Of a stretch of 6,274 bases of DNA, positions 1 through 5,247 are shown piece after piece; within the stretch, counting starts at the first letter, position 1; each line of letters opens with the position of its first letter. Location of the stretch: NCBI GenBank assembly GCA_002361155.1, contig DERZ01000004.1:569-6842 (forward strand), in the 5' to 3' direction. The stretch is from Porphyromonadaceae bacterium UBA3327 (GTDB lineage Bacteria > Bacteroidota > Bacteroidia > Bacteroidales > Muribaculaceae). The notes under the pieces are model-generated. The model was not told the origin of the DNA. It searched no databases and saw nothing but the letters and a program-made list of their open reading frames with translations. The translations under genes were made by a program, and so were the position numbers.

Positions 1-115
1 AGGAGGTGGTGCCGGATTCATCGGTCGACACATCCCAGCGGACGCGCCATTTGTTTTTGACCGGGTTTGTGCACTCCAGGAGTGCCACATCAGGATTGCC
101 TTGGACTCTGCGCAT
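1..115 (-). CDS. Start of an unidentified protein (cut by the left edge)
   Basis: Thirty-eight codons are visible: MRRVQGNPDVALLECTNPVK, then NKWRVRWDVSTDESGTTS, and the frame stays open to the edge. The ATG at 113-115 lies 5 nt after the RT stop codon, so the gene is probably in the same transcript. The pattern of short beta-like segments (VALLE, KWRVRWDV) suggests a small beta-rich domain. I cannot name the family. It may belong to the phage structural module that resumes after the DGR, or be an unrelated co-transcribed protein. Confidence 0.6.
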   Translation of the reverse strand, partial: MRRVQGNPDVALLECTNPVKNKWRVRWDVSTDESGTTS

Positions 116-120
116 GGTTT

Positions 121-1425
121 TTAAGTGAAGATGTATTTTGTTCTGCCCTGTCCGAATGACTCCGTCTTCAGTACGGTGGAGAAGGGGAAACCGTCGGGCT
201 GTTCCTTGATTTGCTGGAGGATGTTCTTCATCTCCTCCGAGTTGGTGAAGAACTTTTTCTTCTCGCCGTTGACCTCGATGGCCACAACGCAACGGTCTTC
301 GCCTTGCGATGTCTTTACGCCCATCTCGAAGTCATACACCACGATAGGGAGGTTGGTGAGTTCCCGGATGCTTACCACCGCCCCGGGAAATCGCTTTTTG
401 CCGTCATCGGGCTTGTAAGCGACGTTTAGGTCTTTGAATGATCTCATTTCTTTGCCTGTTAATTTATTAAAGAGGTTATTACACTGTGCGTGCTTGGCCA
501 TCCCGTAGAACGAGGCTGTCAGCACGCTTCTTCGTTTCCGGCTCTTGACTTCGCCCATCTTTCGGGCGAACTTCTGCTTTATGCGCTTGCGGATAAGCGC
601 ATGGGTGGGGTGGATGACATAGCCCAGGAAGTCGATGCCTTCAGTAACCGGGAACACCCTCTCGTTGGCTTTGATCTTCAGACCGATGCTTTCAACACAT
701 TCATGCACGATATCGCGTATGCGCCAAAGCTCCTCCTTGCTGCCGGCCAGAACCGCCCCGTCATCGCAGTAGCGGTAGTAGAACCGTGTGCGCAGCCTGT
801 CCTTGAGCGGATGGTCGAGGGCAACCGACAGCAGTAGATTGCACAGCCCCTGCGAGCTCCTGAGTCCTATGCTCACACCCTTGGGCATCATGTGTACGAA
901 CCGCTCCAGTATGGCAATCAGCTTGGCATCCTTGAATATACGCCGGACACACTCGATGATGGTCTGCTGGTCCACACTCTCGTAAAACTTTGAGATGTCG
1001 AACTTGTAACAGTAGCGTGTGTCGTCGGGATAAGCGCGGAGGTCGCTCTCGATATACGCCTTCAGGTCGTGCATGCCGCGCCCCTTGATGCTTGCCGAGG
1101 TGGTGCGGATGAATCGGCGCTTGAGGTGTTCGTCAACCACCGACATGACGGCATGTACGGCTATGCGGTCCTTCATTGTCAGAACCTGTATGTGCCGTTC
1201 CTTGCCTCCCTCGATGATGGTGCGCTCCCGGTAGCCACTCTCGATTGTGTAGCTGCCGTCGGCAATCTTTGCCGACAGCTCCGCGATAATCTCCTCCCGG
1301 TGCGCGAGAAGGTACCGGCCCTGCCGGGAGCGCTTTCGTGCCGTGCCCCGGAGAACCTGGTCGAATGACTGCGCCATATTGGGGTAGGCAACAATCTCCT
1401 CGATAATATGTCCTTCTCTTCGCAT
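121..1425 (-). CDS. DGR reverse transcriptase with extra C-terminal domain
   Basis: The product is 434 aa from the ATG at 1423-1425 (MRREGHIIEEIVAYPNMAQS), chosen because RT similarity begins there; the frame is open to 1656 but upstream text is spacer and TR. RT blocks in order: RHIQVLTMKDRIAVHAV (77-93), SIKGRGMHDL (112-121), motif A FDISKFYESVD (142-152, catalytic D143), IGLRSSQ (186-192), which fits the DGR-specific IGxxxSQ, motif C YCDD (219-222, D221/D222), and DFLGY (265-269). The thumb-like SFYGMAKHAQCNNLF is at 305-319. Such RTs copy TR RNA into adenine-mutagenised cDNA. Residues about 321-434 form an additional, probably beta-rich domain (GAVVSIRELTNLPIVVYDFE, VAIEVNGEKKKFFTNSEEMK, ending RTKYIFT) not present in the Bordetella enzyme. 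An internal ATG at 445-447 (M327) could start this domain alone as a 108-aa protein. The 202-nt spacer to TR is plausible for a DGR. Group II intron and retron RTs are excluded by the SQ motif and the TR next door. Confidence 0.93.
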   Translation of the reverse strand: MRREGHIIEEIVAYPNMAQSFDQVLRGTARKRSRQGRYLLAHREEIIAELSAKIADGSYTIESGYRERTIIEGGKERHIQVLTMKDRIAVHAVMSVVDEHLKRRFIRTTSASIKGRGMHDLKAYIESDLRAYPDDTRYCYKFDISKFYESVDQQTIIECVRRIFKDAKLIAILERFVHMMPKGVSIGLRSSQGLCNLLLSVALDHPLKDRLRTRFYYRYCDDGAVLAGSKEELWRIRDIVHECVESIGLKIKANERVFPVTEGIDFLGYVIHPTHALIRKRIKQKFARKMGEVKSRKRRSVLTASFYGMAKHAQCNNLFNKLTGKEMRSFKDLNVAYKPDDGKKRFPGAVVSIRELTNLPIVVYDFEMGVKTSQGEDRCVVAIEVNGEKKKFFTNSEEMKNILQQIKEQPDGFPFSTVLKTESFGQGRTKYIFT

Positions 1426-1455
1426 GGGTGGATGTGTTGAAAATAATAATTTGTC

Positions 1456-1470
1456 AGGCTCCTTGAGCCT
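1456..1470 (-). other. Hairpin before the RT start
   Basis: AGGCTC pairs with GAGCCT around a 3-nt loop AAG. On the minus strand it is followed by GACAAATTATTATTTTC, an AT-rich leader, 30 nt before the RT ATG. It could end the structured part of the DGR RNA, or act as a weak attenuator limiting RT expression; the following stretch is not a clean U-tract. A further small stem, CCGG-TCA-CCGG, lies beside it at 1472-1482. Confidence 0.35.
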
Positions 1471-1567
1471 TCCGGTCACCGGGTCCGGGTTCTTCGAGCC
1501 TTGCAGCCTACCAAACCCTGCCCGAGCACTTGATGTTCCGGCTTTCCGCACTGGGATTATGCGCTGT

Positions 1568-1591
1568 TGCCGAGGCTTGCCCCTCTCGGCA
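1568..1591 (-). other. Second hairpin in the DGR spacer
   Basis: The minus strand has TGCCGAG pairing with CTCGGCA (7 bp, extendable by a G-U pair) around a 10-nt loop AGGGGCAAGC. It follows the first hairpin by 7 nt, so the two could stack as tandem stems in the DGR RNA. No U-run follows, so it is not a simple terminator. Confidence 0.45.
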
Positions 1592-1598
1592 CCTCGAT

Positions 1599-1612
1599 GG
1601 GGACACGTCCCC
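1599..1612 (-). other. GC hairpin just downstream of the TR
   Basis: The minus strand reads GGGGACGTGTCCCC: a 5-bp stem with a 4-nt loop, or 6 bp with a 2-nt loop. It begins 15 nt after the TR stop codon. In the Bordetella DGR a GC-rich hairpin lies just after the variable repeat and promotes retargeting; here the hairpin follows the TR. It may be an RNA structural element of the template transcript, or a copy of an element also present after the variable repeat. Confidence 0.5.
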
Positions 1613-1627
1613 GGTGATGTACGCCGA

Positions 1628-1750
1628 TTAGAGGTTGTCCAGGCGCGACCCGACATTCACGTTCGCATTCGAAGCATCGTTATTCGCATTCGCGTACGAC
1701 ACGCCGCCATTCGCATTCGCGTTGTTGTTGCCGCGATAGACCACACGGCC
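1628..1750 (-). repeat. DGR template repeat (TR)
   Basis: Read on the minus strand in the frame ending with TAA at 1628-1630, this segment gives GRVVYRGNNNANANGG, then VSYANANNDASNANVNV, then GSRLDNL and a stop. This is the shape of a TR for a C-type-lectin-fold variable protein: a conserved start (GRVVYRG), a core with 11 AAC/AAT codons plus TAC and GAT, and a conserved GC-rich end (GGGTCGCGCCTGG) like an initiation-of-mutagenic-homing region. Adenine mutagenesis of AAC/AAT can reach 15 amino acids without ever making a stop codon. It lies directly upstream of the RT gene on the same strand, a typical DGR order. The outer borders are approximate because the matching variable repeat is not in the window. 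The TR is not expected to be translated. The core has two exact 13-nt repeats (ATTCGCATTCGCG on the plus strand, at 1682-1694 and 1709-1721) and a partial third copy at 1662-1671. Confidence 0.88.
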
Positions 1751-1777
1751 TATTGAGGGACACCGCCTTATAGATTG

Positions 1778-1785
1778 CAAATTTA
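1778..1785 (-). promoter_or_regulatory. Candidate -7 promoter core for the DGR template RNA
   Basis: On the minus strand the sequence reads TAAATTTGCAATC, an exact match to the Bacteroidetes -7 consensus TAnnTTTG. The expected -33 TTTG about 20 nt upstream is only weakly matched (ATTCCA). Transcription would start roughly at 1770, about 20 nt before the TR proper, and run through TR, spacer and RT gene. This placement, in the short gap after the 95-aa gene, is what one would expect for the DGR RNA promoter. It is a motif match without experimental support. Confidence 0.4.
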
Positions 1786-1833
1786 CGCATAATCCGTGTT
1801 CCGACTGGAATGAATTAACAGGCAATTCGTCGA

Positions 1834-2121
1834 TTATTCTTTAACGGGTGTTACCGGTGGCCCGAAAATTACCGAGCGATGCCACCTGCCGGGACGAAAT
1901 GCGATGATAGCACAATAGGCCGCAAGCCGGAGGTAGTCGAAGAATCCCGGGGCGAATACGCCGTTATGTAACTCTTGTCCGATAATGTCGCGGATTCTAT
2001 CAAAATTGACACACCCCTGGCTATGGGATTCCGCATGAATCCGGGTCATAAGGCAATGGACGAACCATTTTTTGCCCTCTTGGAACTTTTTATTGCGGTG
2101 GTTATTACTTTTTTTACTCAT
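1834..2121 (-). CDS. Small basic hypothetical protein (95 aa) upstream of the DGR template
   Basis: I do not recognise this family. From the ATG at 2119-2121 it is MSKKSNNHRNKKFQEGKKWF... ending FGPPVTPVKE. The first 18 residues are very rich in Lys, Asn and Arg. The middle has a likely helix MTRIHAESHSQGCVNFDRIRDI and a hydrophobic stretch FFDYLRLAAYCAIIAF near residues 61-76, too short and with too many polar residues to be a confident membrane segment. The frame is open further upstream to 2298, but that part overlaps the MuF gene and the AT-rich gap, so the ATG directly after the AT-rich leader is preferred. It sits where many DGRs carry the avd accessory gene, between upstream genes and the TR. 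However, it is shorter than Avd (about 110-130 aa) and shows no four-helix-bundle look, so an accessory role is only a positional guess. Confidence 0.55.
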   Translation of the reverse strand: MSKKSNNHRNKKFQEGKKWFVHCLMTRIHAESHSQGCVNFDRIRDIIGQELHNGVFAPGFFDYLRLAAYCAIIAFRPGRWHRSVIFGPPVTPVKE

Positions 2122-2126
2122 AAACT

Positions 2127-2163
2127 TTTGTGTTTGAGATATTGTTTGTAACTTTGCACAAAG
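2127..2163 (+). promoter_or_regulatory. Candidate Bacteroidetes-type promoter pointing rightward, with small inverted repeat
   Basis: In the AT-rich gap, the plus strand carries TTTG at 2127-2130 and an exact TAnnTTTG core (TAACTTTG, 2149-2156) with an 18-nt spacer, slightly short of the usual 19-21. A short inverted repeat CTTTG-CA-CAAAG spans 2152-2163. If used, it would transcribe antisense to the 3' end of the MuF gene; no convincing plus-strand gene follows. The whole element lies within the leader of the minus-strand 95-aa gene, so it could instead be part of an operator. This is a motif match only. Confidence 0.3.
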
Positions 2164-2218
2164 CATCGAAGGAATGGTAAACTGGCATTTGAGACCTAAG
2201 ATCCGCCTTTGGTGCTTT

Positions 2219-3481
2219 TTATATGTCATTGACCGAATAAAGAAAGTATGATGCACGGGTTCGGCCGTGTGGATCAGTTTCCACTTTCTTAGCCACATTC
2301 AGTCTTATATCTCGACCGCGAAGGGTGGTCTGGAAATAATAGAAATGCTCTATGCCGTCATTCCTGGGATGAGTGAGTCCCGAATCATCGACAAAGGTTG
2401 CATTCGCCAACAGCTCGTCAAGGTTTTTAAGGTCATCCTTTGTAAGCACACCCGACCGTCTGAACGTGTCGGAGAAGAGGTGCTTGTTGCCGTAGGTGGA
2501 AAAACCGACCGACACTGAGGTACTGTCGCCGACCGTCTTTTCACAACGGCGTGCAAGCAGCGGTTCCATCTCCTTGAGGTAATGCTTGCGCTCGATGGCC
2601 GTAGCCGATCTTTCGGCATTGCCTGCACACTCGTGAAATATGGCGCACGCCTGGCAGACTTCGTTATCCGGCACAAATGCCAGTTCACGACCTTTACCGC
2701 CTTTGGCGACAGGACAGGTGGAGCAGCGCCGGATTGTGTAGGGATTGTAGTCCGGGACTGACTTGCCCTCCCTGCCGGCATTGAATCGGAATATACCCTT
2801 TGTGTCGCGCTGCAGGGCCTCGTCACCCAGGCGCATAGCCTCGTCGTGGGAGGTAGCGGGATATTTCGACTTGCGCACCTGGACCACGGTACAGCGGCAG
2901 TTCCAACCGTTAGGCGGGTAGAACTCCTCCCAGAACGAATCCGATGGCGGCAGTGTGACGCGGTCGAGGGCTGCATGTTCCGGGCGCACCTTGTCATCCT
3001 GCTGTGTGCGGTACTGGAGATTGTATCGGTCGCCGTCGCGCATGAACTGCTCCCACCGGCCGGCCATTTCGGCAGACGCTGCCACAAAATTGTACTCCGC
3101 CCGGAGATAGTTGGCGTTGTATGTCGCATCGATACTCTGAACGTCATTCAAAAACCGTTCGAACGGCTTTCTATTGCCGTTTTCATCAAGCAGCGACGGG
3201 AACGCCTCGTGCAGCTCATGGAACGCCTTCATGCCGGAGAATATATAGTTGGATCGTGTCAGTCGCCGGCGCATGGCATCCGACATCTCCACCTTCTGAA
3301 ATGCAGAATCCATCACCGACGCATGCGCCCCGACAAACTCCTGCACGGCGGGGTCGGCGACAAGGTCAACCCGGAACTCCGCCCCTTTCTCCTTGAATAG
3401 CGACTTCATCATGCCGGCGAACAACGAGGACAGACGCTTGCGCACATCATCGCCCGGAGAGACGAGTGTCGCCATCTCCAT
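2219..3481 (-). CDS. MuF-type minor head protein with C-terminal nuclease/toxin-like domain
   Basis: From the first ATG (3479-3481) the product is 420 aa. It is a Mu gpF (gp30)/SPP1 gp7-type minor head protein that sits in the prohead next to the portal. The MuF core is about residues 110-200: ATYNANYLRAEYNFVAASAE, then LQYRTQQDDKVRPEHAALD, and the hallmark PPNGWNCRCTV at 189-199. A Cys cluster follows (C253, C256, C276, C279, C285; CxxC..CxxC..C), perhaps zinc-binding. Residues about 297-420 are extra to the core: GNKHLFSDTFRR, LTKDDLKNLDELLANATFV, IEHFYYFQTTLRGRDIRLNV and a terminal SYFLYSVND. This layout resembles the BECR/PBECR nuclease-like tails fused to MuF proteins of many phages; I recognise the pattern but cannot align it. 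The start is uncertain: the frame is open above 3481, encoding a coding-like SPSDYEGLHRRYASLLEG, and a CTG at 3536-3538 overlaps the portal stop. The gene ends in TAA before the AT-rich gap. Confidence 0.9.
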   Translation of the reverse strand: MEMATLVSPGDDVRKRLSSLFAGMMKSLFKEKGAEFRVDLVADPAVQEFVGAHASVMDSAFQKVEMSDAMRRRLTRSNYIFSGMKAFHELHEAFPSLLDENGNRKPFERFLNDVQSIDATYNANYLRAEYNFVAASAEMAGRWEQFMRDGDRYNLQYRTQQDDKVRPEHAALDRVTLPPSDSFWEEFYPPNGWNCRCTVVQVRKSKYPATSHDEAMRLGDEALQRDTKGIFRFNAGREGKSVPDYNPYTIRRCSTCPVAKGGKGRELAFVPDNEVCQACAIFHECAGNAERSATAIERKHYLKEMEPLLARRCEKTVGDSTSVSVGFSTYGNKHLFSDTFRRSGVLTKDDLKNLDELLANATFVDDSGLTHPRNDGIEHFYYFQTTLRGRDIRLNVAKKVETDPHGRTRASYFLYSVNDI

Positions 3482-3534
3482 GCCCTCGAGCAGCGAGGCA
3501 TAACGCCGGTGCAGCCCCTCGTAGTCAGAGGGGC

Positions 3535-4827
3535 TCAGTCGAAAAAATGCTTTTTCTCCTCCGGCTCCTCCGCATCCTTTGGGTCGTTCGTGTCCTTATC
3601 GTCTTTATTATCTTCCGCAGGAGGGAGCGACATGATGTCGCGCCGCTTTCCGACCGGCATATTGTACTTCTCCGCGAAATAAGACGGGTCAACCTCGTAG
3701 CGGTCGGCAATCATAGTTTCATAGGCCACCTGTTGCTCCGGGGTATAGTCAACAGCGTCATCCCATTCAAAGCGCAGCCCCTTGACCGGGAACCCGTGCA
3801 GGATCATCAGCGGGATAAGCTGATTGTTTATGATGTCGCGCAGGAAGTCACGGTCAGACTCCACCAGATTCATGAACACCTGCAGGTGGGTCTGCGACTG
3901 GGAGAGCGACGAACCGTCCTCGATGGTCATGGTCTGGCCGATGACAAGTTTCGACAGCTCCGAATTGGCGCGGTCGATACGCTTGTCATAGACATTGAAA
4001 GCGTCACCCTTGCCGGACTCCACAAACTGAATCTCAGTTTCCATGCCGGTCACTACACCCTGGTTTGCTCCGCCGTTGTAGATCATGTCCTGCAGACGCC
4101 GGAACTCCTTCGGGTCACGGGTGGTGGTGCGTGCGATGCGCCAGGGCATGCCGAATACCTCCGCGAAACAATCCCAGAACGTCATGGCATGTTTTTTCGG
4201 GATGGTGTGCAACGCGGCCTTGAGCAATAGCCCGAGGTCGTCCGGGCGGCCGGCCTCAATCAGCCAGTCACGCCATGGACGCTCCCGGTACTCAATGCCG
4301 GTTTCCCAGTTCATACCTACGCGCTGTACTACGCGCCCCTTCTCCGGGATCACATGCTTTCGGGGAATGAGCGATACGCCGGAGAACGCCGGATGGCCGT
4401 CGCCGTCGGTAATGACATCGCCAAGCTCGATGAGCGAGTGGCCCCACCAGATAGACTCAAGACACAGGCGGCACAGATCCTTGAACCATGCCTGGTCGAA
4501 CAGATGCTCCGCAGACTCGTCCTGCTTGCCCTTCTCGTTAACGAGCTTGAACGAGCGCGACATCACGAACCCAACGCGCTGCTGTATGCAGCCCGAGAGG
4601 TGCGAGTCCGTCATGGCGTCCCGGTATATGTCGTAGAGCTTTTGCCTGGAAGGGTGGCGTGGATCAATAGAAGACTGCCATGCATGGCGCCAGTCCTCGA
4701 TGTCATTTTTGGTGAAGAACTCAGCATAGCGGTGCAGCTCCAGGATAACCGAGGACTGCTTCTGTATCTTAGACCGGACCGTTTTCTGCTCCCTGGTCAG
4801 TTTTTGTCGTTTCGTCTTACGTGCCAT
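3535..4827 (-). CDS. Phage portal protein, Mu gp29-like (DUF935 family)
   Basis: A 430-aa protein, a usual size for Mu-type portals, forming the dodecameric ring at the DNA-entry vertex. Evidence is the DUF935 signature blocks: DSHLSGCIQQRVGFVMS near residues 74-90, the segment SIWWGHSLIELG near 125-136, FAEVFGMPWRIARTTTRDP near 221-239, and especially LSKLVIGQTMTIEDGSSLSQ at 291-310 followed by the HLQVFMNLVESDRDFLRDI helix. The C-terminus has an acidic, low-complexity tail (about 403-425) after MPVGKRRDIMSLPP, common in these portals. The N-terminus is strongly basic (MARKTKRQKLTREQK). The ATG at 4825-4827 comes 1 nt after the gp36-like stop, so the start is well constrained by context. The TGA at 3535-3537 overlaps an in-frame CTG of the MuF reading frame (CTGA). 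No frameshift or missing block is seen. Confidence 0.93.
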   Translation of the reverse strand: MARKTKRQKLTREQKTVRSKIQKQSSVILELHRYAEFFTKNDIEDWRHAWQSSIDPRHPSRQKLYDIYRDAMTDSHLSGCIQQRVGFVMSRSFKLVNEKGKQDESAEHLFDQAWFKDLCRLCLESIWWGHSLIELGDVITDGDGHPAFSGVSLIPRKHVIPEKGRVVQRVGMNWETGIEYRERPWRDWLIEAGRPDDLGLLLKAALHTIPKKHAMTFWDCFAEVFGMPWRIARTTTRDPKEFRRLQDMIYNGGANQGVVTGMETEIQFVESGKGDAFNVYDKRIDRANSELSKLVIGQTMTIEDGSSLSQSQTHLQVFMNLVESDRDFLRDIINNQLIPLMILHGFPVKGLRFEWDDAVDYTPEQQVAYETMIADRYEVDPSYFAEKYNMPVGKRRDIMSLPPAEDNKDDKDTNDPKDAEEPEEKKHFFD

Positions 4828-4828
4828 G

Positions 4829-5245
4829 TTACCAATCGTGTCTTAATCGGGGTGAAGAGTGATAGGAAGTGCCGAATCCGGCAAAGCCGTCATCGACGGC
4901 GGCGAGAGGTAGGTCGGGAACAATCCTGCCGGCCTGTACTCCCTCGAGCCATTTTATGGCGCGCTCGTAACGCTCCTTGCGTATCTCGCTGCCCATCTTC
5001 TGCGGTTGCGATGCCGAGAGGTGATAGAGCGCGATGTCGGCGGTGTACATCACTATGAGCCGGTTGCGGTCTGCTCCTGAAGCCGAGAAAATGGCATCGG
5101 TATCATATACCGGGCGCAGATAGCCGGAAATCTCCTCGATGGCCTCCACCTCTGCGTTTGCTATATTTTCAGGGGTAGACTGGGATACGACCTTCAAAGC
5201 CGCCTCACCGATAACCACCCTGTAATCCTCGTTGTCGATAAACAT
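4829..5245 (-). CDS. Mu gp36-like head protein (DUF1320 family)
   Basis: A 138-aa protein starting MFIDNEDYRVVIGEAALKVV. The early 'F[IL]..EDY' segment, the acidic helix with EISGYLRP near residue 40, the middle helix LIVMYTADIALYHLSA and the following basic segment RKERYERAIKWLEGVQAG match the layout of the Mu gp36 (DUF1320) family, small structural proteins thought to act at the head completion/adaptor position. ATG at 5243-5245 is preferred over the in-frame GTG at 5252-5254, because the latter overlaps the terminase stop codon and the family normally begins right before the 'EDY' segment. The stop at 4829-4831 is 1 nt before the portal ATG, so translation is probably coupled. In Mu itself gp36 lies after the major head gene, whereas here the homologue lies between terminase and portal. 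The family call is good; the molecular role is inferred from the family. Confidence 0.82.
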   Translation of the reverse strand: MFIDNEDYRVVIGEAALKVVSQSTPENIANAEVEAIEEISGYLRPVYDTDAIFSASGADRNRLIVMYTADIALYHLSASQPQKMGSEIRKERYERAIKWLEGVQAGRIVPDLPLAAVDDGFAGFGTSYHSSPRLRHDW

Positions 5246-5247
5246 AG

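Larger units (their letters stand above)
1426..1770 (-). ncRNA. DGR RNA: template repeat plus structured spacer before the RT gene
   Basis: This 345-bp stretch has no convincing gene. Its right part is the TR; its left part (about 1426-1627, 202 nt) is a GC-rich spacer ahead of the RT start codon. In the studied Bordetella phage DGR, the RNA downstream of TR binds RT-Avd and is needed for cDNA priming. A spacer of similar function is inferred here from its position, length and hairpins at 1599-1612, 1568-1591, 1472-1482 and 1456-1470. The RNA ends are unknown; transcription may continue into the RT gene. The frame that stays open through this spacer upstream of the RT gene gives Arg/Gly/Pro-rich text with no RT similarity and is judged chance. 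Confidence 0.6.

Noticed and set aside
1..120. Possible variable repeat at the left edge
   Set aside because: The sequence has no similarity to the TR on either strand and instead starts a new gene.
1426..1656. N-terminal extension of the RT reading frame up to a start at 1656
   Set aside because: The extra 77 residues are Arg/Pro/Gly/Ser-rich without RT similarity and run through the hairpin spacer into the TR end; RT homology begins at the ATG at 1423-1425.
1662..1721. The repeated ATTCGCATTCGCG units as a CRISPR or iteron array
   Set aside because: Units are short, only two exact copies occur, and they are explained by GCG-AAT codon repetition inside the TR.
1426..1770. Group II intron or retron structure around the RT
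   Set aside because: The RT has the DGR IGxxxSQ motif and no maturase or HNH domain, no intron boundary motifs are seen, and the adjacent adenine-rich lectin-like TR fits a DGR.
1628..1825. A 65-aa minus-strand frame containing the TR
   Set aside because: It is open because the TR is a copy of a coding variable region; the part before GRVVYRG looks random and overlaps the promoter core.
2174..2251. Plus-strand 25-codon frame (MVNWHLRPKIR...) just after the candidate rightward promoter
   Set aside because: It is very short, its purine-rich GAAGGA is directly against the ATG, and it overlaps the MuF gene; no independent support.
2122..2298. N-terminal extension of the 95-aa protein into the MuF gene
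   Set aside because: It overlaps the MuF 3' end in another frame and crosses the AT-rich gap; the ATG right after that gap is a better start.
2350..3147. Minus-strand alternate frame inside the MuF gene
   Set aside because: Ser/Arg/Thr-rich shadow translation overlapping the well-supported MuF frame.
3466..4230. Long plus-strand open frame opposite the portal gene
   Set aside because: It is the mirror of a GC-rich portal gene with clear DUF935 blocks; the plus-strand translation is Arg/His/Leu-rich and unlike any known protein.
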